NCBI GenBank assembly: GCA_016490735.1
Contig: JAEMWC010000129.1
Coordinates: 227,501 to 291,500, forward strand
DNA: 64,000 nucleotides
Direction of reading: 5' to 3'
Source: Pachyseris speciosa
Taxonomy: Eukaryota; Cnidaria; Anthozoa; Scleractinia; Pachyseridae
A program made the position numbers and the translations under genes. Of the stretch, positions 9,734 to 24,600 are shown piece after piece. Every line of letters starts with the position of its first letter. Within the stretch, counting starts at the first letter, position 1. The notes under the pieces are model-generated. The model saw only the letters and a program-made list of their open reading frames with translations, had not been told where the DNA came from and did no database searches.

Positions 9734-12700
9734 TCATCCTGTATCCATTTCCTCCACTTGATTGACAAGCTTGTGATTGCAGGAGCTGCAGAGATTGTCG
9801 AACATCTGTTTAATCAGTTCATCTCTGTCATTCAGCTGCCGCTTAAGATCGCCAATCTCGTCCACCCTGGCGTCAAGTTCTTCGTCCTTTTTCAACAACA
9901 TTTTCCTCAGTTCGATGATCTCGGAGGCTTGTTCTTCGACCTTTTCACTGAGGTGACGGCTCATCTACCGTGAAACGGGAAAAATAGGAATTCAATGCCG
10001 TTTATCTTAATCACAAGGTGTGACCACAAAGCTGCCCTCGGCATTTTATCTCTAACCATACTTATGATGGGTAGACGAAAGTAGCCTGCATCACAGGCGC
10101 TTAACTAGCCGCGCGCCGCGCGCAGAGCGCGAGACGAGGGGAAACTCGAGCAGAATAAGCGATTATTGCGAGCATTGCCGGCAGGCAGAATACGCCATTT
10201 TACGAGCAGATTTTACCCAAGCCTTCTTCAGGTATCTATAGTTCTACGAGTGGCAGAAAGCAATTACAAGAGTGTATTGTTTACGATCATGAATTCGGCT
10301 ATATGATTCGACGGACACCGAAGCGCTTGCACGTGAGGTGTTAACTGAAGGTAAAAATTTCAGCGGAGTGGGGGAAAGTTTGCTAATTCAAAGAATTCGC
10401 TCAACAACAGCACTGATTGCTGAGTTTAGAAACTCTGTTTTTGTGAAAGAAGTTGAGCAGAAAATGCCGTTATTTCACTCCGCTTTACAAGGTGCCGTAA
10501 AGAATGCTGTGGCCGGAGTACGGAGCTCTGTGCTGCCTCCCGTCTTTCAACGAGAGTGAAGTCGTCCGCCTATTTAACTTATAGAAACAGTGATTCTTCA
10601 GCATGGTGGTTGTAAGGCGAGTGACATTTCGTTCAGTTTTTGGACTCGCTCTATAGTTAATGCTTTCAATGCACCAACAACGAGCACACGGTATCCTGTC
10701 TTGCACTTCACTAGCTCGAAGATTTTTGAGTAAATTTAACTTTTACCAAACCCAGTAGCCAACAAACCCAACACATCTAGCAACGCTGCAATACATCTTT
10801 TCTGTTGCTTCTTGAGATTTTCGACGAGGGAAGAAATCAAGCGCAAGTTTGATAGCTTCGTCGAAAACTCACACTCGCCATGTTTGTTATTTTTGGTGTA
10901 TTTTCTCACATTTGTATCACGTGGTATGAATTGACCAATCATCGTTTTCCGATCACCTGACGATCGGTTGGAAGAGCATGAACAATAGACTGGCGACGGG
11001 CGCTTGTTTCTCTTCCCCTCGTCTCACGCTCTGCGCTCGCGTGTCGCGCTTCGCGCTCCATCTCTCCCGCTTGGCGCTAGGCTAAACAAGCGCATGTTAT
11101 GCGGTTAGGACTAGTTCACAATGCTCAAAAAGACGATGGACACCATATGACGTGTACACAATATAGTATTCCATATCATCAGAGCAGTCACGTCATACGA
11201 CAGCAGAACTCCATTTCTTATGCAGAAAACTGAAAATATAGAGATCCAGTAAGAAAAGGAGAAGCATTGATCATAACTGATTAGGCCTAAGCGCTGATTT
11301 GAAAAAGGTTAGCGTTCATTATTGTGATGGACAACTGAACATAAATATCTTAAAAATTACCTCCTCTGGCATCTTTCTCGGGTTGGTGTAGTGGGCATGG
11401 GTAGGAGAAGGTAAGAGAGCGACCCGGGTTCGACGCCCACTCTATACAGTTCTTTTTCTTCCCTTTCTACTTTAAGTTGAAATTAATTTTTACTGTATGT
11501 AGTTTAACATGAAAGGAAAAAGGTCCTTTTGAACGTTGTGAACGAGTGCTAACCATGTTATGCAGGATAGGACGAAAGACGCAACAGTCCATGACCGAAG
11601 AGACCTGGGCCACTGTCACGTGATGTCCACGGGATGTCCACCTTGGTTAGCGCATGGTAAAGCGCATGGTAATCACCAGTATCTCTCTGCTCCGATTATC
11701 GCAGTTGCTTAACAGTTTTAGTTACAGCCAACCTATTTACAAGCAATTTTTCTCAGGAAAATATTCTGGAAAGAGTGCGCGAATCAAGAAGACAACTAAA
11801 AGTGAAGGTCTCTACAGAAGCAATTGCAAATACAGTCTTACCGTATGCTTTTCTTTGAAGAGACCAAGCTCCAGAAGTGATTCGGCAGTTGGTCTGTCGT
11901 CAGGTTTTTCAGCTGTCATCTTCAAGATCAGATTCGACTAGAACGAAAGGACATATTGATTTGAAAACCGGTGCGCTTTTTAAAATGGGGATTGCTTGGC
12001 CGGAAATCAAATGGATGTCATACGCTAACTCTTTGAAGTGTTGTGTAACGTTGTACAGTGTACATTGCTATTAATGATTTCTATTTCGCTCATTTATCTC
12101 GCAAAGAGAGCAAAAACAAAACAACACCAAACCAAAAACTAAAATGTAGACTGTTTGGTGTTGAAAACCTCTTTATATCCCTATTCCTTATCCTCCCATA
12201 CGAAGGTAGTAGGTGGTAAACTATAAACTACTTCTTTGGCCAAGTTGACGGGTAAAAAGAATTGACGTTTTTCAACATATTCGGAAAGGCTCCAGTTGTG
12301 GACGAGGTTTTGAGCTGCGTTTCGCACATATATTCCATCTGAAGACTACATAGAAAAAATTTATTCCTTGCCCAATTAAGCTGCGAAAACTGTTCAAATG
12401 GCCAAACATATTGTTCTCACCTCTTCAGGCCATTTTTCGCAAAACTCCTGAGGCAGCTTGCCCTGTCTGAGATCCTTGATGTTCTTTACACGCTCCATTT
12501 CAGTGCCAAATGAACAGAACAGTTCAAACAAGATGATTCCCAAACTGAAGATATCTGCCTGCAAGCGGGAGGAAGGAGATGGATAGATATCAAATGTGGT
12601 AGGACATGCGGTCCATGCGCTTGGCGGTCCTAAAAACTGAAATTGAGATTGGTGGGCTGCGACTTACTTACGTCAGGGCAACGTCGTCTAAATCAGCCAT

Positions 12701-15700
12701 AGCAACTCGTAAGGCATACACACAATGCGAAAAAACAAAAAAAAACCCACAACATTCGCAACCATTAAACCGTTGCAAAAGCGGGCTTCATTCCTTCGAC
12801 GTTACCTTGTTATCGTAAATATTGTTCCTGAGTTGTTCTGGGGATGCATACGTGCAAGTACCCACCCCAGCTGTGGGTGCGTCTTTACCGGGAAAACCTG
12901 CAAATCAGAAAAAGTATAAAAGTTGGATACCAGCCTGATACTGCGACCCGAACCTACTTGTAAACAAAAGCTTGCAAACACGTAATCTTATCAAGAAATT
13001 GAAAACCTTGCCAATAATATGAATAGATGTTTACAGGAAAGTTGTCCATTAGAGGTGCACTTCTCTAGCATTTCACCTACAGACACCAATTCAAAGGCCA
13101 CCCAAAATATGTAGAGGAGCTGAGAAATGAACTACACAAAGCCAAGTACCACTCTTAGAAATTTCCATACCTGGAGGAAAGATGGGCGTGAGTGGCTCAA
13201 TTAAAGTGGCCAGCGGACTACCGCCCCCAGGACTCACCACCATCTCCTTCCGAGCCAAACCAAAGTCTCCAATTTTGACCTGAAACCTGGTCGGCCTGTC
13301 CTCTGCTTTGTGTCGGTGACCCTGGAGAAAGATGTTCCTTGGCTGAAAGAGGAACATACGATTTAATTAAGTCAACACAGGTCACCTTATTCACATGCGC
13401 TTTTAACATTCCTGATCTGGTATCACTATTTTGATGTTGTGACTGATTAAGTTGGCCAGAAGTAAAGGAGACAGCTAGCAACATGAAGGCAGAAGGGGAA
13501 ACTTTACTAGTACTGCGCGTTCACATACTTGTTTTTTTCGTTTTCCCCTTTGATGTTCAATTCTTAACTGCATTTTACACTACAGGGGAGTCACAAGGCA
13601 TGCACGGTCAGTGTGATCAACAACATAAAACTACTATCAGTGCCCGATCGCGAAAGAAGAGCCAAGAAATCAGGGGTAAGCTTTATTGACCTTCTAGATT
13701 GGCGTTCTGTATATAAAAGAACACACACTCAAGCCATTTGCCCAGTTTAGCGGCTAGCGTGGAAGAATTGGAAACATGCAGAGACGATCTTCTAAGAAGA
13801 ATTTGACTATGGATGTTTTGCGCCTCCCTCCCTCCCCATCTATACATCACTCCAGTAGGACACGTCCCAAGTTTCCTTTCCTGCGGATTTATGTGTCCCG
13901 TGACTCAACTCCTATACAGGTGAAGCGGGATCCACTGATGCTTATTGCATTTTGTTTCTTAACCAGCAGTACTGATTTCGGCGATGGATTGTCGGACAGG
14001 AGAATTACACGCGCGCGCGAAATTGCGTCGCGTCGCGTCCCCTCGCAGTTTCGCGCGCGTGTGTCTTTCTCCCGCCCCACAATCCATCGCCGAAATTAGA
14101 GACTACTCGCAGTCTAAGCAGTACTGGACAGAAGATGCATTACAATAACATGACTATCTACCAGCCCTAACTTCACCTTGAGATCCCTGTGAAGCAGCCC
14201 TTGAGAATGGATATACCGCACTCCTTCCACAAGCTGACGGAATATCTCCATAATGGCTGCTTTGTCGACTTTGTTGCCTGCAAAAGAAAGATTTTAGGTG
14301 AATGTTACCAGGAAGGAGAAATTCGGCCAAAGTGCGAGAGACACTTTCCGATTCTTATTGTTATTGTCTTCGTGAGCACTCTGAATGCTGTGATCACAAC
14401 ATTGTAATGGTAATGGATTTATAGAAGGCCGCACATATCACATAGTTTCATGACGGTTTACAATGCTTCTCTAGGGTGAGATCGGACGTCAGTCTGTAAA
14501 GGCGCCTCTGGCAGCCGCTATCAGTCCATTTTTAATCTCACCCACCCACCCCACACATGAATGTCACAGACAGATGAAAGATGGGTTCAAAAGATTTCAA
14601 CCCCAGAGTCACATAACAGTGTAGTGTCACAGTGTAGTTCTGACCACGACCATTTATGGTGACACACAATGCCTGACGTTTCAACCACCTGAAAGGAAGT
14701 CATCGTAGGAGTGAAGTGACTCGGGGGCGATGGCTTCTTTGCAGGTTATCGTAAGACTGGTCAATGTCACCGAAAACAGTCTTCTCGTAATCATTAGCGT
14801 TACACAACAGGCCATCGTAAACTGAGACCCGCAAATACACCGTAGTATCTGTCAGTCTATCAGTCGCCTTTGGATCCGTTCTTTGTAAAGACTGACTGGG
14901 TAAGAGACTACAATGAGTATGTTCCCCTGACTGGATGTGTTTCTTCTTCTTGCACTCACCAGACCGCAATATTTCGTCATTCCGTTTGGCCAGCCAGTCT
15001 CTCAGAGTCGTGGTACACAGCTGCATCTGAATGAACAGCACCATGCCCAAGCGCTGTAGAAAAACAGATCATTATCAAGACCAAGACCTTTTCAGGGGCA
15101 CCCAGCGAGCCAAATCAACCAAAAGCTGTAGAAAGGCATTTTTAAGTACCTTATGGTGTTTGAAGTCTGTTTAAAGTGATGTTTTCATAAGCTAGAAGAA
15201 GTTCATCTGTTCGGATTCCCTAGCTGAAATTTCAATTGCCCGAAAATATTAGGGAAGAAAATCTTCCTTTGAGAAAATGTAAGCACCTTTCCGAAAACTC
15301 AGGGGCTATGATTTCCCAATTGCGAATCTTTTATCGACGCCGAAAGCCCAAGGCGAATTACCCTCCACAGAACAGATATTTACCGACGGAAACTTGTCGT
15401 TGGGTGCCCCTGCTTTTTGCGGTCAACGACTTGGTTTTTGTCGCGCGAGAATGATGAAGCCGAAATCCTGACAGCGATGGATATGAAACGCAAATACGAC
15501 AATCATAAAAGCACCGTGTAACCCGTGTCAGGTTTGCCAGATGGAAAGACCTCTGCTTTTAGTTTTGCAACAATCACTAAAAAACTACTTTAAGGCGGGG
15601 CTACATCTGAACACCATTTTCAGGTCGCTTAACATGGATTTAATGTTAATAACTCGTTCGCGTTTCAAGCAATCGAAAATCCCTCTGCTCATTTCACAAA

Positions 15701-18700
15701 GCTATTTTGTGGGATATTTTGTGAACTTTTTGGTGATTTTTGGGTATATTTGGGAAGAGATCAGTAATTTTTCTCAAAGGATTAGTTAAATTGAGGGAAA
15801 TAGGAAATATCGAAGATTTAATGAAGGTTTAAAATTGGGATTTGAAGTAGGAAGTTAGTGGACGGACACCGCTGTGAAATAGTTCCCCAACAACCTGCAG
15901 TGCCCTTGTGGGGTGTCAACTAACTGGAAACTCATAAAACTCAAAAACCCTTCAAACTCCTTAAAATTTCACACAAATTCACGTTTATCCCCACCTTAAA
16001 GGACGCAACTGAAACCATTACCTTATTAACTGCAGTCTTTCTAATGATGCTCCCTGAAAACGCACTGCTCTGTTCACTCGGCTCACTCAGCTCATCATCC
16101 GGGCGGTCGCCATCTTTACCCGTTATGGAGCCTAGGCTACTGCTGGAGGCTGATCGACGCATGTTGCGATGTGAGGTGTGATATGGGGCCCTGCTACTAC
16201 GGCTACTACTGGTACTGCTCCTTAGACTCTTACCCAGGCGACCCTCGGCTGTAAACAATAAAGAGCAAATGGATATTTCTTTGGCCAGTGAACGAGAAAA
16301 AAGGCTCTTCGGCACTTTGCACATACACATATTGCAGTCACAGAATAATAAATAACATATTCACCATTTACTAAATACTCGTAATGCATGACCCTGACCA
16401 AGGTTTTGGTCTTTCAATGTAATTTACCATCTGTACCTTGCGCAAAAAGATGCTGGTTTCCAGTCCCAACTGACTCACCACTCGACCTGCGAGCTGTGAA
16501 CACGATGCCGCTATTGGAGGGCTCCTGGGACGAGCCTTCAAACACTATACTGCTCTGACTGTCTGTACTCACTTCCATGATTCTAAACAGAGATGAGAGC
16601 GCATGAGAGTTAATGACTTTGTAACTGCGGAACATTTTGCAACTTTCACCAGTTCTTGATGACTCTTGTATTAACTTGGCTTAGGCTGTACATTAAGATC
16701 ATGCGAGATCCCCACTTCACGTTAACTTATTATTAGGGAGTTTAAGAAACAACGACGGGAACGTCAACGAGAACGCCACAAAACAATAGGTTTAATGAGC
16801 AAAAACAATAGGTCTGCACGTGCGTTTTACATTTTGGTACATTTCTTTGCCGTTCTCTGCAAAACAACAACGTGAAATGACCAATCGTCACGATCCGTCG
16901 AGATATTTGAAGTTGTCCCTGGCCGTTTGACTTCCGGCAGTAAAGCTTACTTCCTTCTTAAACTTCACAACCCGACATCCGGTGAGTCGGGTCGTCAACA
17001 TCAATTGACGACCTGACTCAGTTCGTGTATATTGGACATGTGTGCGACATTTTACAAGTTAAACAAATTGGAAAAATCACGAAAGTGCTACAATAACGAG
17101 AAGATATATTTTGAAATGACGTTTTCGTTGCCGTCGCGTCCACGTTTCTTTATAAACTCCCTATTGTCTAAGAGCAATAGACCCTTCCACGGTTTTTTCC
17201 TTCAACTTTTGATAATGGTTTTGAAGAGTCCATTTATCGACACTGCTGGAAAAAGTGATCGACATTAATAACAAAGCTAACTTCGTAAGTCCTTCTAAAA
17301 TAGCAACATTAAATCTCTGTAGAAACGTGCCCCTCAGCATACAAAACGCCTCTTAAAATTTCCCACATTTGGACACGTATAGTTTTGCGCTATTTTTGGC
17401 TAGAGATTACGAGGCTTGAAACTCTTTAATTGACATTGGTTCATGCGTCAGCGTGCGTTCATCGAGAAATGAACCACGCGGGATGTTTGGATAGCACGGG
17501 TTGCTCGAGGCGTAACCGAGAGCAACTCTAGCTTCTTGAGTGCTCTCCAATCTTAGCGCTTGCTTCATATCTCGATGAACGCACAGCTGACGCATGAACC
17601 AATTGTTTTAGAACATTTCCAACGCGGTAATTTAAATGTTGTATAAAGGGAAATGCCCTCTTCTATGTCATCAGCGTGCACAATGGGAATATGAAGCACG
17701 TTCACATAATTGAATTTCATTACAGGAATTTACTAACTACGTTATAAAAGAGAACGAAAACAAGAGAAAGACGAAACAAGAGTGACCGTTTGAACTTTCA
17801 CTGATGCTAATGGAAATCTTAATAAACTTCAGACTCTTCGAGCACAGGGGTGTAGTGGCCCATTAGTGTCATAGCATTTTTCGCTGTATTTTAATACTTT
17901 TTCTCTTTTTTTATATACAGTGTACTTTTTCTTGTTTTATATTCATTTTATTTTTTCTTTTATTCTTTTTGAGTTTTATTTTATCAATTTTTATTTATTT
18001 ATTCTTTTTATGTTTACTGCGATATTTATGTATTTGTTTTGATGATTCTTTTTTTTTTTTTGAATTTAGTTCGTTAAGTTCTTTTAATTTTGATTCTTTT
18101 TGGATTGAGTGCCATAGCAAAAAAAAAACAAAAACAAAAAAAAACCCTCATGGCCCAGGAGTGCCATAGCCCATGATGTATTGAGAAGGGTAGACACCAG
18201 GCCTTTGGCTCTCATGTCAACATGGCGGCGCGAAGGAACGATACGTGGAAGACGTAGAACTGAACCAGGATTTAGAAGAATACGTGAGAAAGGGGCTGAA
18301 AAGGGATGAGATTTTGGTTTTTGTTTCCATTGTATTCTTGGAGTTTGCGTACTCTTTGTCGTCGTTTGTATTACTTTGATATAAAGTACATCAACTATGA
18401 AATAGAGCTGGATGATTTGGAAGAGTCTGCGTGAAGAAATGAATGGACTGGGGAATTTGTTAGGTTATTGTGCGTTGACCAAATAGGATCAGAGAAACTC
18501 ACGGTCAGAAAGTTCCAAGAAATCTGGTCTACGCTATGACGGAACATAGAAAAAGTGTTAAATACAGCGAAAAATGCTATGGCACTAATGGGCCACCATA
18601 CAGGGGGTTGCATGAGCGACATTTTCTAATTTCTCCGCAACAAGTTGTTCACCTTACGCGATCGATGTGATCCTTTTCAATTTGGTCATTCCAATTGGTA

Positions 18701-19304
18701 ATACGAAGAGACAAGTCCTTTCCTAGTTAAATTGCACTGGTTACCTGCCAATTTCAGAATTGAATTCAAGATTCTTGCAAGGCATGGCTCCTATGACTCT
18801 TGTATAATTATAACTTCTTTAAAGATGCCAGAAGCTATATCTCACGATCAGATTACCAGCCACGCTGGAGACGAGATGCCTGGTAACAAAATGGCATGAG
18901 GGCGAAGTGGCTATAAACACACGAATTTTAATGTAAACTGGCTGGAGTAACAGGGTCCGACCCGTGTTTCTCGTCTGCCCTTATCCTTACATCCTTACAG
19001 TAAGAGTTAAGTCATCTGTACCTGTGGATGCCATTTAGGGAAGAAAAGTCACTCAGTTCCTTCAGACTTGTAGGAAGAGTGGCCACCCCTAATGACAAGG
19101 AATTAGAATATTTCAGGCTCTGCTTCCAACCACATCCGACTTTTTTTATGGCAACACAGAAAATGCTAACTCACTAGGTAACGCACAGTTAACGTTGTCT
19201 GTTGTAACATACTCCAACCAGGCTGCGTGATATCCGACAACATTGCTGTGACTAAGGTGTGCCAACACTTTGACCTCTCGCAGAACCTGTTGTGAAGTAA
19301 CAGA

Positions 19305-19339
<35 letters not shown>

Positions 19340-21398
19340 CAAGATAATAGTCAAGTCTTCGGGAATCTTGCAATGAAATGGGGTCACTTCTGGGGAACAA
19401 TGGAGGCTTTGCTGTTACTCGCATACAGTGCAGTCCGTTTATGCTACCAAAAGCAAGCTATGTTGGACAAACTCAAATGTTTTGTTGTCAACTGCTTAAC
19501 CCCAGTGGCCAAGTGAGAGGATCTTTCCTATCCAGTGTCAATATGAACAACATTAATGCAGGTCTATACAAAAGTTAGGTTGTTAAAAGTATAGTTACAT
19601 GTACACACACGCAGGTGTCTCTATTGTGGATTAAGTTTTGCCTCAATCTCATAACAAAGAACACAATAATGAAGAACCTACGATACCTTGTGAGTAAAGC
19701 TTACATGTATCTCATGATCCAAATTATGCCCATTGTTATTTGTACCTTTAAACAGAGATCAGGATCTGTTTCCTTGAGAGGAATTTTCTTCACAGCATAC
19801 TCTCTTCCATCAAGTTTGTTTTTTACCTGAACAAAAAAGAAATCAAAACAAAACATAGATGAGCATTAAATCTGATATCCATCACATTTGTACTTTTATT
19901 ATTTGCATAAGGGAAATTGCTGTCCTGAGCAGCCACCTTTTGAATGTACATGTAATCTATCTAACAAATATGGCTAAATTACATGTAAAATTAATAAAAA
20001 TAAATTATTATTAATAATAAACAATTGTTCTTCTCGACTCTACATAAATCTCATTTGTCTCCTCCCTTTTGCAGTAATTCCCTTGGCCATTAAATTAAAT
20101 TAGGTTCTGAATTGTATAGCCTTTGCAGTCTCATTTACACAGCCTCTTGTTTTAAAAGGCCGATATAACGGTGACAACATGATGGTAATGTAGGTTGTAC
20201 CAGCCGCTAAATATGTTATGTTGCTAAGAAAATACCGTAGAATAACAGAGGTGACAATGCAGTCATTAAAAGAGAGGTCAGTGACAGAAATTTTACACAG
20301 AAATTCACGCAAACCTTAAAGACACTCCCAAAGCCCCCCTTTCCAAGCCTCACAATCTCCACAAACTCCTCTTTGTAGCGTGAAGAACCATTTTGCAGCA
20401 ATTCACTCATTTTTTGAGGGGCTGAAAGGGACCTAGAAAAGTATAAAGGCTGTTGCAGTTAAAAGAATAACTTAAAGGGAAATTATAATATTGGTACATA
20501 ATTTTTTTGAAAGGAATATATAGTTCCAAATACAACAGAGGGCAGTGCTGCCACCAGCACAATGCAGAGGTTTCAAGACTTGCAACTTACTTGCAATTGG
20601 TTAATGGGCCAAACACTGGTCTCTTTGCAGCCAGAGGAAGCTTATGTAGCTGAAATGCAAGTACAGTAGCAACAGAAAATATAGCGAACAGAGTTACTGT
20701 CTGGTAATGAATAATAAAGTAATAAATATTATCACCACCACTATCATAACCATCATCACCACCACCACCATCATCATCATCATCACCATCATCAGCATCA
20801 GCATCAGCATCAGCACCACCACCACCACCACCATCATCATCAGCATCAGAATCATCAGCATCATCATCACCATCATCATCATCATCATCACCATCATCAC
20901 CACCATCACCATCATCATCATCATCACCATCATCACCACCATCATCACCATCATCAGCATCAGCATCAGCATCAGCACCACCACCACCACCATCATCATC
21001 ATCACCATCATCAGCATCAGCATCAGCAGCATCATCATCATCATCACCATCATCATCATCATTATCATCATCATCACCATCATCAGCATCAGCATCAGCA
21101 CCACCACCATCACCAACATCATCATCATCATCATCATCATCACCATCATCAGCATCAGCATCAGCACCACCACTATCACCACCATCATCATCATCACCAC
21201 CATCATCATCAGCATCAGCATCAGCACCACCACCACCATCATCATCATCGTCATCATCAGCATCATCAGCATCATCATCACCACCATCATCATCAGCATC
21301 ATCATCATCAGCATCATCAGCATCAGCACCACCACCATCACCACCATCATCATCATCATCACCACCATCATCATCATCATCATCAGCATCAGCATCAG

Positions 21399-21433
<35 letters not shown>

Positions 21434-21625
21434 TCATCATCATCATCAGCATCAGCATCATCACCATCATCATCATCATCATCATCAGCACCACCATCAT
21501 CATCATCAGCATCAGCACCACCACCACCATCATCATCATCAGCATCATCATCATAACCATCATCACCACCGCCACTACTATCATTATCATCAGCAGCAGC
21601 ATCATCATCATCCCAGCATCATCAT

Positions 21626-21657
<32 letters not shown>

Positions 21658-24600
21658 TAACCATCATCACCACCGCCACTACTATCATCATCATCATCAT
21701 CACCAGCATCATCATCATCCCAGCATCATCATCATCACCACCACCACCATCATCATCATCATCATGATTAAAATGAGGTTAGTAACTAAAGGCTAATTAA
21801 CATACACCTGTACATGTACATAAAAATTGAAAAGAATAATCAAATCGTTTGCCATTATGAACACGGTCTATCCAGGGAAACTCCCTTGCCGTAACCTTAA
21901 TGACAGCCCTGATCCTAACTATTATGTACAAGTTTGTAGTATCTTGGTTACCATGTTGCGAATACAGAACATGTATGTCCTCCAAAAAAAAAACAAACAA
22001 ACAAAGAAAGACTGTGGGCCCAGCTTCCACCACAACCGACTCTCTTATTAACTTCATTCACAAAGTAATTCTGAAATGTCTTACATCTGTTCCTGTTATC
22101 CTTGCAGCAGCTTGCATGAGATCACTAAACGCTGTCTTGTATTTTGCTCTGATAACACTGAATTCTTCCAGAAATGAGAAGGAAGGCATAACCTACAGAT
22201 ACAGTGCATTGATTATGTATCGACTTCAAATGACACAATATACAGTCTGTAGTAAATTAGTTATCATATGAAAGAGGATTTCATACCTTCATTTTCACAA
22301 GTTGTTGACAAAGGACTGAAAAAAGGAAGATGATAATTGATGAGAAATTGATAAGTGGAATGGAAAATAAATATGGTGCAATACGATGAGAAACAAATGT
22401 AAATTTAAAGCATTCTCAGGTAAACTCAGCACCCTAGCCAGTGTTGGACTATGTCTTGAACATGTGGAATTCAAGGCAAACTAAAACGCAATAACTAGGT
22501 AGGTTAATTTGAGACACAATTTACACGTACCCTAGACCTTCAATCCCCAGTAATCTTAATGTCAATGCCAAAAGTAACAAAGGAAAATAACAATACCTGG
22601 AAAGCCGGCTTGATGATATGGGGTTAATAACATCTACGAGATGGTATCTGATGGTTTTTTAATACTGTTATGTACAATTGGAGGATTAATGAAGTAAAAT
22701 AATGTTCCCTTTTGTTTGAGTTTTATCTATACATGTAATTAATCCCCAATGTTAAAATGAATATTTACCGGGTACACTTCTTCATAAATTTCTCAAGGCA
22801 AATAGGGAGGATTTGTTTAAACATGCATACCAAGGCATTTTATCTTTGGTAATTACTTCATTCATCACCAAATAAATCAAATACATGACATATTAACGTA
22901 CTTAACTGTCATATAAATACATCCAGATGGTGGCCACTATTGGAGCTTAGACTTTTAAGGAACTACATGTATGTCACCGCATTGATATCTATTGATCATA
23001 CCATTAAAGATCTTCTTGCTCTTTTCTGGATCATTCTCGTACAAAGAACACAGATGTTCAAGTAAAGACACTAACAAGAGGTAGTTTGGCACCCTGCCCT
23101 CCAAAGCTTGGACACTAGTTGTTGGATCATTATTTGCAATGAAGGTGTCTGACAAATCTGCATCTGTCAAAAGATATAAAACACAGTCATATGCTGAATT
23201 ATCAAAGTAACATGACATAGAACTTATAATGACCCCTGGGGGTACTCCCTATAATGGCATACCGTAAAAGCTCTATTAAGCCCCTGGGGGGCTTATTTAA
23301 TTTAAGGCGTTATTAACGGGGGGGCTTATTGCAGAGGGGGCTTAATAGAGAGGGGGGGCTTATTTCAAATCTTTGAACATGCCGTTTTCGTGTTAAATAT
23401 TTTCTGTGCAAATCTCAAACAACTGCAGTAAAACTTTATTATTTCATACCGAGCAGGAAACAGTATTGTGTGTTTTATCAATATTTGTTTAAAAACAAAC
23501 CAACTGGGCCGCATAAAGTGCATTTTGTAAGAGGGAATAATTACAAAATCTCGTGTCCCAAAAAGGGGGGCTTATTAGGGAGAGGGGGCTTATTACAAAA
23601 ACCGACTCCCAAATGGGGGGCTTATTAGAGAGGGGGGCTTAAAAGAGAGGGAGGGCTTAATAGAACTTTTATGGTACATGTATATGGGGAGGCTCTGCCC
23701 GAAAGGGGTACCTTTTTCACGCTTCAGATATATGAAAGGGTAGGGATTTCATGAGTCAAAGTATATGAAAGGGTAGGGAAATCTGTCATGTTGGTATGTA
23801 CATTGTAAAAGGGCCTTTCATTAAAATATTTTGAACACATATACTTACCACTGTCAACTTACTGTTTTAATTTATTGAACTCTACATGAAAATCCCACCA
23901 CCCCCGATAATGACCAGGCCAGATCAGGCCAGCCATGTACTCAGATGTTTTTTTAGACTAGACAACATTTCATGCTGTAAGCTAATAAGTTAGGAGGACA
24001 AGCTTTCTACCAAATCTGAGAACGAACACAGTACAGATTTGTACACTCCAGGCAACACGGCAGGGACAGTTTATTTTGTTGGACAACCTTTAGCTTGTTT
24101 TTATGAAAAAGTTCTGTTGCACCATGAAATTCAGCTGGTTTGAATTTCTGTGTCATGGGCTGCATGAAGCAAGGACAATTAAATTACATGTAGAGAGCCA
24201 CATTTCCAGTGCCACATTATGACCACAAGCATACATTCTGTCCTTGTAACTTGCATCTACATGTACCTCCTATTCATTGCACACTAAGGACCCTGTCCTT
24301 GCTTCATTTTTCTGCTATGCATTCCCTAGATAGTGTCCCTTAACCCTCTGAGAGGCAATGAATTGAATTATTGTCTGGGCAGATGTTACTGCAAACTATG
24401 ACCAAACAATTCTTAAGTTCTTACGCCTGATGCTAGCTTAGTATTTTTAAGTTCCTGTAGCTCTTAATTAATGTACAAATTTTGTTCTGTCAATAACTGG
24501 TACTGTTACTTCTTGAACGGCTTGGGGCAAGAATGTCCTCCCGGGTTTTGGTCGATTTTCGATGTGCCCAGATGAAGTAACTGAGATTTGGCATGTGGAC

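Noticed and set aside
11380..11450. tRNA-like segment with GGGTTCGACGCCC
   Set aside because: A B-box-like sequence is present but no acceptor or anticodon arms could be folded; probably a decayed SINE.
20694..21660. Two long open frames (about 305 and 317 codons) on opposite strands
   Set aside because: Both are pure triplet-repeat translations (Met/Val/Leu or Ile/Thr/Ser) of the CAT microsatellite.
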